Assembly: GCA_018697195.1 (NCBI GenBank)
Contig: CM031857.1
Coordinates: forward strand, 98,890,256 to 98,954,255
Source: Certhia americana
Lineage: Eukaryota; Chordata; Aves; Passeriformes; Certhiidae
Length of the DNA: 64,000 bases
Direction: 5' to 3'
Below are positions 1-11,590 of this stretch, one piece after another. The translations under genes were made by a program, and so were the position numbers. Every line of letters starts with the position of its first letter. The stretch's first letter is position 1. The notes under the pieces were generated by a model. It saw only the letters and a program-made list of their open reading frames with translations. It was not told the origin of the DNA and ran no database searches.

Positions 1-124
1 TGCACAGAATGTCTCTGGCTGTACTGAATGTCTCTGGGACCACATGCAACAACTCAGGATAAATTAAATTTTGGAATACTGCTGTGATGTCAGTGATTTA
101 GCCTGACAAGAAGATAGTGTTAAA

Positions 125-913
125 ATGGCAAATAAAGGCAAGCTCAACAAGGCCAAGTGTATGGTCCTGCACCTAAGCCAGGGCAATCTCAAACATGCAT
201 ACAGGCCAGGCAATGAGTGGATTGAAAGCAACTCTGCCAAGAATGACATGAGGTGTTGGTGGATGAACAAATGACTTTGAACCAGCAGTGTGCACTTGCA
301 GCCCAGAAAGTACTCTGGGCTGAATCAAAAGCAGCATGTCCAGCAGGTTGAGGGAGACAATTCTGCCCCTCAGCTCTGCCAGACTGACACCCCACCTGGA
401 ACACTGCATCCAGCTCTGGGGTCCAGCGTCCTCAGTACAGGATGGACATCAACTTTTTGGAGCAGGTCCAGAGGAGGCTATAAAGATGAGCAGAGAGCTG
501 GAGCACCTCACCTATAAAGACAGGCTGAGAGAGCTGGGGTTGTGCAGCTTGGAGAAGAGAAGGTCTGGGGAGACCTTGTAGCACCTTCTAGTACCTGAAG
601 TGAGCCTACAGAAAAGCTGTGGAGGGACCCTTTACCAAGGAGTGTAGTGATAGGACAAGGGGTAATGCTTTAAACTGAAAAGAGCAGATTTAGATTAGAT
701 ACTAGGTTGAAACTTTTTACTGTGGTGGGTGGTGAGATTCTGTAACCAGGCTTCCCAAGGAAGTTGTGGATGCTCCATTCCTGGAAGTGTTCAATGCCAG
801 GTTGGATGGAGCTCTGGTCTAGTGGCAGGTGTCCCTGCCCATGGCAGGGGAGTTGGAACTGGATAACCCTTAAGGTACCTTCCAATCCAAACCATCCCAC
901 AATTCCATGATTT
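125..913 (+). mobile_element. CR1 LINE, about 790 bp of 3' end, sense on plus
   Basis: The plus strand follows the well-known avian CR1 3' region in order: the AAGTGTATGGTCCTGCACCT block, 'agcccagaaag', 'ctggagcacctc', 'gacaggctgagagagctggg', 'gataggacaaggggtaatg', 'gaagttgtggatgctcc' and the tail 'ccttccaatccaaacca' with a degraded ATTCCATGA repeat. It is a 5'-truncated copy, as is usual for CR1, with many substitutions and frame breaks. It sits antisense to GPM6B within intron 1. Confidence 0.93.
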
Positions 914-1417
914 TTCTCCTATGTTTAAACTTGGATAGGGAGAATAAATCTCTTTCCACAGAGTTCTAAGAACCACATGCAAATGCAAAGCGCAAGTGTC
1001 AGAGCAATTAAGCATATGTAACAAAAAGCTTGACATATTTTCTGAGTAAGGCAATAGAAAACACTATTTACAAGGTACAGGAGCCAACATAAGGGATGTT
1101 TCACACATGCAGAAGAAGACAGACTACTGACCATGTGGGAAGTGGGCACAGCAGTCACGCTCACAAACACATATGGAAGGAAAAAGGCATGCTTCCCTCC
1201 TACTAATCTTACCAGTCCCTTCCCTTAAAAACAAGGGGTTTAAGGATCAAGTATTTTTAAAAAGATTACAGTAGACAAGAAATTAAACAAGCATGATGGC
1301 GTTTTCTGAATTGATAAAACTGCCTTATATCATGGGAAAGAGCAAAGAGTGCTTTGGGAACTCACATTTTGGCTGGAGAACTGCTTCTCCCCTTCTATGT
1401 CTTCTTATGAAGTCCAC
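914..1417. other. GPM6B intron 1, no feature seen
   Basis: AT-rich unique-looking sequence between the CR1 copy and the LTR-like element. I see no coding signal, RNA gene or recognisable repeat. Confidence 0.6.
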
Positions 1418-1875
1418 TGTCCTGGTTTGGGAAGGGCACTCCCCAATACAGTATTCCCACTAAAAAGAAAACAAGAAGCCACTCCGCTCCTCCCCCACTC
1501 TGGTGGGGGACAAAAGGCAGAGATTGTGGATTGAGATAAGAAGTTACTAGAAACAGCAACAGATAAGAAAATGAAGAGTACCAGTAACAACACTAATAAA
1601 AAATGTGTATAAAGAGAGGGTCATTTACAGGCAAAAATGCTCACCAAGCCCAGGATAGTGAAACAATGGCGGACACCCTCCACAAGTCACACTTTCCCCC
1701 CCACAACTGGCAAGCCATGCCCACCCTCCTCCCAGAAGCAGGAGTCCCTTACTTTCACCCCTGACAGTGATGTGTGTGGTATAGAAGAGAACCCAGACAC
1801 ACCCACAGGGCTCCAGGCTCTGCCCCTCATGGCTATTGCAAAGAAAATACCTCTGTCCTGGCCAAAACCAGGACA
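1418..1875. mobile_element. LTR-like element, 458 bp, TG...CA ends
   Basis: The element begins TGTCCTGGTTTGGG and ends CCAAAACCAGGACA, so its termini are inverted repeats, with the TG...CA ends of retroviral LTRs. Flanking 5-mers are tccac on the left and tcctc on the right. These differ at one base and may be a decayed target-site duplication. The interior contains a TATAAA at about 1610. The element is too short for an internal coding region and is best read as a solo LTR or small non-autonomous LTR element of the ERV type common in neoavian genomes. I cannot assign family or orientation. Confidence 0.75.
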
Positions 1876-1993
1876 TCCTCATCGGCCTCTTCTCAGGAGT
1901 CCTGCACAGGGAGCCCAGTTAGCAGGCTAGAGGAACAACTAATGAACAAAGATGCTACACTTCCAAGTAACTGGTAGGGTTTCTTTGATTTTT

Positions 1994-2023
1994 TTTCAAC
2001 AGAAACTCAGGTTTCTGTTGAAA
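1994..2023. repeat. Perfect 13-bp inverted repeat with 4-nt loop
   Basis: TTTCAACAGAAAC and its exact reverse complement are separated by tcag. It lies 119 bp beyond the LTR-like element in GPM6B intron 1. No function is implied. Confidence 0.8.
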
Positions 2024-3227
2024 CCTTTGTTTGTTGAACCTTTGAATGTTTCCATTCTCATCCCTAGGTTAAATCCTAACAACTCTGTGGCAAATAAGGA
2101 ACAATTCTAATTTTCTAACCACTTTGAACGTATTTTTTTCTAAGAGGGTAGGTAATCTTCATAAAGTAGATAGCAATCCTACAGCCATCATACTGACCAA
2201 TTTTGCAGGTATCTCTGCGGCTAAAAAGTAACAGTGGTATCTAAGATCAACTAAACAAACATGAAACAAAAAATTTTTATCAACTAAACGCGTTTTTGTA
2301 AGGGGGAGAAGTAACTAGTGCTGACTGTAACTATCCTGGCATTTTCCTAAACCTTTTTCTTTGCATGTTCTTACAGGAACAGAAGACTCGATATGCAGTA
2401 ATTAACACAGTTATATGTCAGGTTTGAAAAACAGCTGGGACATTTCCATTAGCCTTGGCAACAACACTTAACAGTCCACATGTGCCATGCCTTTTTGTTA
2501 CTGTGAAAATAGAAATCTAAGACCCCAACCTCCCTCCAGTAAAGCACATAATTTTGCTTTAAGAAAGTGTCTCCTGACTTTCTGTTTATTTTAAAGTTGT
2601 TTCTTTTAAAGTCTCTCTGCTTTTCTGTCTCTAAGAGAGGTACATCACTTACTCGGAAGTACAAGTCACAGTCACAGCTGTGCTTATCTACCATGTGTGA
2701 ATCACACGTGTGCAAAAGCAGCAAACGCTTCTGCAAGTCATTTCATGGGGAAAGTCTTCAGTGAAGGATCCAATGCCAATAAGAATAAGGGGGGCAGGGA
2801 ACTATCTACCCACACACATCCCCTGCCCACAAAACCTAGTGGGAAACAGCCTAGAGGGAGGGAAGGACAAGGTTTGACCATGGTATCCATCCAGCACTTC
2901 CTCTCTGCGAGGATAATGGAAAGAGCCTACACCATTCTGGACAAGCTGGAAAGCTGATGGTAATGGGAAAACGTTCTGCAGATTTTATGATGACAGCCAT
3001 AGGAAACATCACAAAATCCAGAAATAAAGCTGTACAGGAAAATAAAATAATTTTCATGAAATATGCACGCTGTTTAAGGATGAAATCAATTGAGTCTTGA
3101 CTCGTGGTGCTGCTACCTCATTTGTGTTTTGTTTCAGTTCCACCCACTCCTCGAATACCTACCTTCAGTCTACCACTGCTACTTTAAATCAGCATTTTCA
3201 AGAGTTTTTTTACTCCTTCCTTGTTCC

Positions 3228-3251
3228 TTTTTTTTTTTTTTTTTTTTTTTT
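3228..3251. repeat. Poly(T) tract, 24 T
   Basis: Uninterrupted run of 24 T on the plus strand. It reads as poly(A) in the GPM6B sense direction. It may be the tail of an old retroposed insert, but no body was recognised next to it. Confidence 0.9.
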
Positions 3252-5480
3252 CCTGCTTTCCTGAGGTTTCCACTGAGGAATAAGAGGAATTTAGTGCATG
3301 GTAGATTACAACAATTTCTCAAGCATGGTGTTGCAAGCCTATCAGTGAGCAGATGACATGAAAAAGAAAGAATTTCAGGAGAAGGTTAAAGATTAAGTAT
3401 CTATTGTATGCTTCTCATAGATAGAGTTTGAGTAGTAAAACAGGTATTTTCAAACTGTTTAAAAAGAATTTAAAGGGAGAAACAAAAAATTGCAGGCTAA
3501 ATCCAGCAAAAATTACTTAACTGGCTAATTTTCATTCCACTTCATTATTTCTTTAAGTCTCCAGACATAATCTGAATTGAGGGATTTTCATCAGACAACT
3601 ACCAAGCACGAGCAATCACCATTTCAATTTCAGCACAGTATGGGGGAAATGTCTATGAAGTGAAGGTATACATTGCACGAGGGAAATAATTACTAACACG
3701 AGCTACATCAGTCACACATAGCAAAGCCCCCTCTGCATTGCATTCCTCACATCTGCTTATGCAAAACCTTGGCTGAATGTAACTGTTATCAGCTCCAGTA
3801 CCTAATAACTTCACTGGCTGGAGAGTAGGCAGTAACAGACACTGCACTGGATTCTGTTACATTCCCTTGACATGGCATGACAAATAACTGGGAGATTTCA
3901 AGGCTTTTGTACCTGTGCCCATCACAGAGCGTGAGCAGATGTTGCATGAAGCGTTCTTGTTTTTACACCTTGCAAGTTGTGGGCTCTTGACAGATGTGCT
4001 GGAGCAGATCCCTGTGCTTGCACCAAAAGAACTCGAAATACTCCCACTAGACATCTCTATTTCCTCATGACTTTTTTTTTTTTCCTAATGCACGCCTAAA
4101 CAGCTCAAGAAAAGCATTTAATTTCCCACAAGGGAAGTTCCATGTGGCAAACTTATTTTCAGCTGTGTGCTTAACAAATACAAAAACTCATTTTATGCTT
4201 TTGTTTGGGAAAGTGCATGACATTTATGTCAACACAGTTTTGGTAAAAAAGCGTAAGTTTAAACACAAGTAGCAATCACTTAAAACCTTCCAAAAGTCAT
4301 TCCTTCAAAAAAATAAAACAAAGACAAAAGAAAACTACTAATATAAGATACAGAAAACACAGTTAACAACAAAATTAAAACTACTTTAGTAAAGAATTTA
4401 CAAAAAGGTATTGAAGATCCAGCCAGTGCTCTGCACTTGTTCAGACTTGCACGGTGTTTGTTGGCACAGTGTGTGCCAAGGACTCCATTCCAGAAAATCC
4501 TTACAGAAATTTGCAGAACCTTGAACTTAAGAGATTTTAAAAAGAAGTCTTAAGTTGATGAATACACTATCTTATGCCAGGAATCATTTGAGTCCAACCG
4601 GAAAACACATATCAACCCACAGAAAACAAAAAAACAAAAAAAAAAAAAAGAAAAAAGCGTGAAATCTGTCTTGAAGAGATAGCTAAGTCCCAACAGCAAC
4701 CACACACCCAAAGGGGTTCCCAAAAGGTGTCAGCAGGTGACTGCAGGCAAACAATGCTCACCTGCACTCAGCAGCTTCACTGACACACACTCAGCATTAG
4801 GACTGAGAAGTCTCAATGAACTTGTTAGCATGCGAGCTGGCAAAAAAATAGACTAAAGGGTAAACACAGACATTGGAGAGTCTCAGTTAGCTGTGCCTTG
4901 CTGGCAGCATGAGGCAGTCAGATTCCTCCCCAGTTAGCCATCAGTGGCAGACTCCTCTGCTCCAGCTCAGCAAAACAACCCATAAGCCCATGTATATGCT
5001 TCCAATAGTGAGAAAACCAGCACACTACTCAAAACATAATCCTCCTCTGGCTGAACTCCCATCATTTACTCTGGGTTTGGATCTCCTGACCAGCTGCATT
5101 GTTAACACAAGGTGTCCTTTCTGTCTGTTTATCCACAAACCAGCACCTGGAAGGCAAGCCTGCTGCTTCCTTACTCCTGCACAAGTTTTTTCACTGTTTG
5201 TCTTCAGTGCAATCCAACTCTGATTTGCATATGGTTTACACCAGGGCAATTCTTGTATTTCCATTGGCATTGAAGGAGCGTTTTCAAAGACAAAAGCTTT
5301 AGGATGTAATATGCAACGATTGCTCTATGCACTTAATAGACATTAAGAAAACACAAACAAAATTATGAAGGCTGTATCTTACATTGGATACTTCAAATCA
5401 GCTCATGAAGTCCAGTCTTGCTCATGACCCAGTCCCAGCTATCTTTGAAACACAGTCTTTTTCAACATCTCCCCCCAAGG

Positions 5481-5498
5481 AAAAAAAAAAAAAAAAAA
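5481..5498. repeat. Poly(A) tract, 18 A
   Basis: Run of 18 A followed by a short gaaagaaag tract. Simple sequence only. Confidence 0.85.
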
Positions 5499-6128
5499 GA
5501 AAGAAAGATCCCAAAAGTTTTAAAAGTACAAACACATTTCTGAAAGTCCTTTTCTTTACATATAATTTTAGGCTAAAATTTCCAAGTGTGACATACACAC
5601 AACTATCAAAGCATAAAGCAAACATTCCCAAAATGATACAGAGAAAGGCACTGAGGTTTGAACCTATCAATAGCTCTGCAGCTGGTACATCCTTCAATTA
5701 ATGAAACATAAGCTCCATTCACATTTTGAAATTTGCTGCTAGTCAAAGAGGTCCAAAACCAGGGAGAACAAAAGATGTTGAATTCTCATAGTTCTTTGTG
5801 TTGCTTGTAAATGTTTCCCAAGCCACAACTCCCCATGCAAGCTTTTGAGCCTAAAACCCAAGAGACAAATAATTATGGAGAGCAAGACTGCCAAAGCACC
5901 AAGACAGAGCAGCAACAGAAAGCAACAAACAGCTAAGAATTAGGTGCTAAGTAGCATCTAAGAATAGGATGCTATCTATTTGTTACCCTGAATGGGGACA
6001 TCTCCACTGATGCCCGCTGTACTTACAGGGCAGGGGTGACAGGATTTTGACTGGCACCGCCGTCCCTGCACCAAAGCTCTCTCACATTCATGCCTGCCTG
6101 CAGAATAAAGGCTAGGAAGGGATCAGGA

Positions 6129-6157
6129 GACTTGGATTCCTCTCTGGAATCCAAGTC
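6129..6157. repeat. Perfect 12-bp inverted repeat with 5-nt loop
   Basis: GACTTGGATTCC, loop tctct, then the exact reverse complement. It is a compact hairpin in GPM6B intron 1 with no associated element seen. Confidence 0.8.
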
Positions 6158-7264
6158 AAGCCACGTTTGCTTCCTTCGGGCCACAGGCTATGTTGCACAT
6201 GACCTGGAAGAAGCCAATTTATGAGATGGATGTGATGGGCTCTGTTGTGCCCTGTGACCACTGTGTGTATTGACTCAGTAATCCTTCCCACAGGATTCTG
6301 CACCTGTACAGAGAGAGGCTTGCAGGATCAGCTGGGACCCATCACTTTAATACAACCATCTCTGATATCCCACATGGAAACTAAACTATCTTTCCTTACA
6401 GTTGCTTACATCAGTGCAAAACCAGAGGCACTTGTACATAAATGGATTTTAAGGAACCAGCCAGAAGATCAGAAAGAATCTTGATTTCTCTCAAAACAAT
6501 GCAGTCACAAGCATGCTTAAGTGAAACCTGGAAAATTACCCCCCCAAATGTCTCACCACACACCTCACCAGACTGGAACCCCAGCGAGATGCCACGTGCT
6601 CCATCATCTTCTACAACATTAACATGTAGGGCCATGAAGAGACTGAATTTTTCACAGGTGGGTTGGAGGAAGGCAGCTCTGTGCAAACACTGGGCACCTC
6701 AGTGGGAATGGTGCGGGGAGCTGCACAGAGGAGCAAGGTGCTGTGCTGCCTGGGCAGGTGCAGGGCAGGCACTCATGGGGACCAGCTGTGTGCATCTCTG
6801 AGGAAGGGCAAAGGGCACACACAGCTGGTGTGCCCTTGGGGGAGGTCAAAAAGAAGAGAAATCCATCAGTGGGAAAAGCAGCCAGTGTGTGGAGTGAGGT
6901 AATGCAACAACACACAGCAGCTCCCCCAGCAAACGCTCTGCTTCAGTGAAATTTCACTGGATACAATGTTTTCCCACTTCTGAAAAGACAACAACACATT
7001 TCTAACCAAAAATCATCAGTGGAAATACAATAAGAGAAGTAATCTTGCATCTGGCTTCAACAACTGTGTATCTCAGAAAAAAGAAAATCCTCACTGATGA
7101 AAACATGCACCACTCAGACAACTTGATAGCGTTGTATGAGGAGCAAAAAATACCAGGAAGTGGGCTTCACTGGCTTTGGGTTCAAATTTTTTTTCACCTT
7201 ATCCTGAAATGGACGCTGGACTTAATTTTCTAGAGTAAGGACTTTAGATAGTACTAAATATTGT

Positions 7265-7424
7265 TCAGAGAAGTTGTGGATGCCCAATCTCTGGATGCTC
7301 CTTCCCTGGAAATGTTCAAGGTCAGGCTAGGAAGGACTTTGAGCAAGGGAAAAGATGTCCCTGTACATAGCAGGGGGATTGGATTAACTGATCTTTAAAG
7401 GTTAAACCAAAAAATTTTATGATT
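7265..7424 (+). mobile_element. CR1 LINE 3'-end fragment, sense on plus
   Basis: Shows the CR1 3' UTR order: 'agaagttgtggatgcccaat', 'tccctggaaatgttcaaggt', 'gatgtccctgtacatagcag', 'ggattggattaactgatct', ending in a decayed TTTTATGATT. Roughly 160 bp, strongly 5'-truncated and more diverged than the copy at 125-913. Confidence 0.88.
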
Positions 7425-10400
7425 AGAAGACACCTGGAGACTTCAACTGGTTTTAAAAATTCTATAAACACTCTGAAAAAGACAGGCAATCCAGGCACTG
7501 ACAGTTCAGACCTCCCAGGGATGCACTCTATCATCCAGTATGTTTTTCTGAAATGTAACACATCAAGATCTATCAGACATGGGATTAACACACAGGACGG
7601 AAGATATTCTGTATTACAGAACGATACACAAAAAGAGAGGATGAGGAAGTACCTGTAAATATAGTGAAAACACAAACATATTCCTAAGATACTAGGAATA
7701 TCTGAAATGAACAACATTTTCTCCTCTACCTCCTTCTCAGACAAGAAGGATTACAGTGAGAAGGCAAATTAAGTACCTTTTAACAGCACAAACAGATGCT
7801 GTGGAGATAGAGGAAGAGCAGCAGTATAAAATTTTGTATTTCACAGGTTTTACGAGAAGATAAATTGAATATTAGTTTCTTTTCTTTTAATAAAAATAAA
7901 GTTAAATATGTTTAAGAGGTGTACGATTTAAGAAAATATGGACTACACCACTTGGCAACTGAAATCCAGCCACCCTTAATGACCAGAGCTAATCAGATTT
8001 TACTATTAATGTTAGACAAAAGATTTTAGCTCCAACCTGAATGAAGTGTACAGCTGAATAGAAAGAAAGAAGACTTACTCTCTTTCAGGATTTGCCCCCA
8101 GTTTATAAGAAGAAAGCCTGGTTTAGGGAATATTTAAACCTACTTCAGTCACATTTCATGTAAAAGCAAGGACCATTTCTCTGGGTGGCAGAGAAACCAC
8201 TGAGCTGGAACTCCTGAAGATAATGCCTACAAGAAAGGGATGGTCTGCTCTGGGATGCAGGGAGGAACTACAGGGACATAGAAGCAAGTACTGCTGATGG
8301 AGCTGGATGTGCTGGAGAAGGTGTGAAGGACAGGAGACAGCTCCAGTGTGGTACCTCTGGGAATTCCCAGACCTTTGGGCTACATAAGGCAAAAGTTCCT
8401 GGGGTTTCAGAGAAATGGGACTAGAACCCACATAAAGACAGGCATAATTTCATTTTCTGTTTGCAGACAGTGTTCTCCTCAATATCTCTTTTCAAAAAAA
8501 CCAACCAACTCAAATACAATATACATACCCACACTACTCCAATCATTTTTATTTTTTTTTAAAGTAAAAAGCAACTGTTTGGAGTGTACAAAGAAGAAAA
8601 AGCATAAAATTATGAAAACATGCAGTTCCCAAGAAATGACGTTGTATCATGCTCTCAAACCTTTAACAACCAAAACTTTTCGCACTTTTATGTTCCTTTT
8701 GTCAAATAACCCGCCTCCACGCCTTTGAAGTGAAACTGTTTCAGAGTGTGCTCCACCATGCAAGATGCCAATGGATGTGACTTCTCTCAGGAGATGCACA
8801 AAGCAATGCGTTGGTCATTACTGAGGACCCTCCATCTAGCCAGTGCAAACCCTAGAAAATAGGGTGCCCAAGTTTCAGAAGTGCTGAGGGAGCCAAAATC
8901 ACAAAGAACAACAATGGCTGCAGAGGGCACAGCCTCCAAAAAGCAAAACAAAAACCAGCCTGGGTAAACCAGTCCTACACAAAAGTTTTGTGTGAGCAAG
9001 GACAACTCAAACTGTCTTAATGAGAAGCAGTCCAACACATCCCTGCCATCAGATTAGGAAGCTCAAAAACAGCTCTGGGGCTCCACACAGGCCTGGGGAG
9101 ACAGTCACATCAGCCTCAGTCTACCTAATGCCAAGGCAACAGTTATGCAATGACAGAAACAAAACATTGTATTCATGGGGGACTGGATCGCCAGCTGACA
9201 AAGGCTTCTTTTTGTGACTTCTTTTTGAAGTACTTCATATGAAATTTCTGCTCCAAGTCCTCTCTCCTGACTGACCAAACTGCCATTAACTCAGGCACAG
9301 CTTGGTCATCCAACAATGCTTCTAAGCAAAGAACTCGGTAGACCTTGGAATTTTGTGTTGTTATTATCATTATGAGCAAAATGTTCAAGAAAAGTTTTCT
9401 TGTCGTCACTCCCCTTTTCCCAACTGCTACATTCAGGACAACACATTCTATATGGAAATAAAATATATACTTCACACATTGTGGCAGACCCACCATGTGC
9501 AAGACTAACTTCAGTGTTTTTCTAAGATTTTGGGACTGAAATAAAGATGGGCTTCTCCTTAAAGTGAATCACTCATGAAGATTTAAAACAGTGTTTTGAT
9601 TTCAAACTGCTAGCAACTTAATTCACTGAAGGAGCACCAATTTCATACACTTAGCAGCAAAGACATTTAAGAACAATTTTACATGGAAATCAATACTATT
9701 AATAAGACAGTAAAAACATTCCTTTGTTTCTATCCCTCTTCCTTCCCCATTCCAAGATTTATTGGACATCAATCCATGCCACTAAAAGTGTAAGTTAAGA
9801 GGAAGATAGTAAGATATAGTCAAGAAGAAACGCTGCCCACTTTGCAGTTTCATTTAAAATCAAAAGTTCACACAAGAAGAGAATAGTCAAAAAAATGAGT
9901 ATCAGACTGTGGATACAAAAAATAAGCTTTTTGATGCTGCTAGTACAGGTTTGTTTCACCCATCAGAGCTACTGAGACTACAGGAATCAGTACGCTACTG
10001 TGCACTAAAAGGGGTGTAGAAAACTTATAAAAAGCTTAGTGAAAAGACATTAATACTAGAGGAGTCTGATCTTCACTAAGCTAGGGAACAAACCAGTTAA
10101 TAAGCACTTAGAAATTAGGGAATTAGGTGATGCGAATTAATTTAACAAAGTAGCAACCATAGGAATTCTGTCAGCTTCCTTTAGCTTTGGCTGAGTAATT
10201 AATTTTTTTCTTCTTAATTAAAACCAGAGATAGTGCCAGCATCAGTATGTGCATATTAACACTCGGGCACGCACTGATAGCTCTGCTTGAGCAGTTGCAA
10301 CCTCTAAGCAATAATACGCCAGTGGCAAACCAGACCAAAGATACAGCTGTATTTTTCTATATTTTCTTTTTCCAAACCTCCTAACTCTCATTACCAGAGT

Positions 10401-10849
10401 AATTAATTAATTAATTTGGATGTATTGTTGGTTGAAAGAGAGCTCGCGGGAAGCAGCCGTATACTAAAAGTCCCATGCTGAAAGGATGGGAATGTTGAAG
10501 GTGAGTGCTGACTGGCGACGGACCCATGTGCCCTACGGATCTTTCCCTCCCTAGGGCCCCATTTCTGCTCCCGTTCACACCCTCTCTCAAGCGCTACCCT
10601 CCCCATAAGTGTGGGAACAGAAGTCGACACTTTCCACCCACACCCAACTCCCTCCACCGCTGCAGAGGGAACAGCGCACCACGTTATCCCAATGGGCCGC
10701 AGGATTCCCTAATGCTCACTCCTAAAGGCATCGCGCCTGCCTCACGGGAGTACTCAGCACTGCCCATCTCCAGAGGCACCTCCACTGTCCTCCTCCCTGT
10801 GTCCCGAGGCTATCCCTCCTCTCCCGACCAAACTTCACATCCCGGCACA
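7425..10849. other. GPM6B intron 1, proximal part
   Basis: Unique AT-rich sequence up to the CpG island. No exon or RNA gene was seen. A cluster of TAATTA-type homeodomain cores lies at about 10133-10417. The open frame on the minus strand at 7322-7744 overlaps the CR1 fragment and shows no protein-family motif. Confidence 0.6.
10400..10417. promoter_or_regulatory. Tandem TAATTA homeodomain-type sites
   Basis: The sequence TAATTAATTAATTAATTT holds three overlapping TAATTA cores. Further TAATTA or AATTAATT cores lie at about 10133, 10196 and 10214. The cluster is about 1 kb inside intron 1 from the GPM6B start codon. Homeodomain factors bind this core, but AT-rich intronic DNA also produces it by chance. 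Confidence 0.35.
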
Positions 10850-11394
10850 GACTGACCCGCACCTCTGGGGACGCGGGTCTGGCGGGGGACACCGAGCCAG
10901 TCCCCAGCACCGTGCGGCGGCACCGAGACCCGCGGAGAGACCCGGGGCCGCTCCGGCCCCCCGAGTGCGCCTCTTCCTCGGCTTCTGAGGGATGGACCGC
11001 GGGAAGCTCTGGGGGGGCTGCGTACAACCGCCTCCGAAACTACAGATCCCGCATTCTGCATTATTATTATCATCAACATCATCCACACCAATGATTTATT
11101 TTCAGAGGAAGGGAGCGCTCTGCAGCTGGCGAGCAAGGTCCCGTTGTCCCGCCGGACAGGGCGTCCCCGTGCCGGTCCCCGCTCCCTGCGCGGAGTTTCT
11201 GCGGCAGCGGCGCCGAGCGAGGCGGGCGGAGGGGCGGCCGCTCCCCCTCCCCGCGCTGCCGGGGCACTCAACAGGCGGCTGCCGCTGCTGCCCGCCGGGG
11301 CTGCCCCGCACCTGCCCCCGCTCCCACCTTCCCCGCAGCCGCGGCTCCCCTGCGGCCCCGGGGCTCGGGCTCTGCCGCAGCCGCGCTCTCTTAC

Positions 11395-11398
11395 CCAT
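11395..11398 (-). CDS. GPM6B: GPM6B first coding exon, coding part only (ATGG)
   Basis: On the minus strand the sequence reads GCCAGCC-ATGG followed by gtaagagagc. This is a strong Kozak context and then a consensus splice donor (gt at 11394-11393). Only the initiator Met and the first base of the second codon lie in this exon. In PLP1 and the M6 genes exon 1 likewise codes just ATGG, and the next exon completes the Gly codon before the Cys-rich start. The 5' UTR extends rightwards through a (TGTGC)n tract into the GC boxes. The main doubt is that the 5'-most coding exon is so short that it proves nothing by itself. A different gene with an M-G start is possible, but synteny makes it unlikely. 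Confidence 0.7.
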
Positions 11399-11450
11399 GG
11401 CTGGCTCGCGTGGTGCGGGGGGCGCAGGGCAGGGGCTCGCTGTGCCGGGC

Positions 11451-11475
11451 TGTGCTGTGCTGTGCTGTGCTGTGC
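11451..11475. repeat. (TGTGC)5 pentanucleotide microsatellite in the presumed GPM6B 5' UTR
   Basis: Five perfect tandem copies of the pentamer lie 50-80 bp upstream of the GPM6B ATG. In the transcribed (minus) direction it reads as GCACA repeats. Its length may vary between individuals. Confidence 0.85.
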
Positions 11476-11540
11476 CGGGTGAGCGGGCTGGCGGAGGGCA
11501 GCGGCCGCAGCTCTCGCACTGGCGGGCTCGGCTCTGCTCG

Positions 11541-11590
11541 GAGCGGCGGGAGCGAGGGGCGGGAGCGGCGGGAGCGAGGGGCGGGAGCGG
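11541..11590. repeat. 22-bp tandem duplication carrying GC boxes
   Basis: Two perfect 22-bp units (11541-11562 and 11563-11584) and a six-base partial third. Each unit spans one GGGGCGGG Sp1-type box. It lies just upstream of the GPM6B ATG on the minus strand, so it may contribute to the basal promoter. Confidence 0.85.

Larger units (their letters stand above)
2024..7264. other. GPM6B intron 1, mostly unique AT-rich DNA
   Basis: No exon-like segment with conserved protein sequence was found on either strand. It contains homopolymer tracts (T24 at 3228-3251, a T-rich run near 4070, an A-rich run near 4628-4655, A18 at 5481-5498) and a 12-bp hairpin at 6129-6157. The short open frames here look like chance. 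Confidence 0.6.

Noticed and set aside
7322..7744. 140-codon minus frame
   Set aside because: It overlaps the antisense of a CR1 fragment and shows no domain or splice support.
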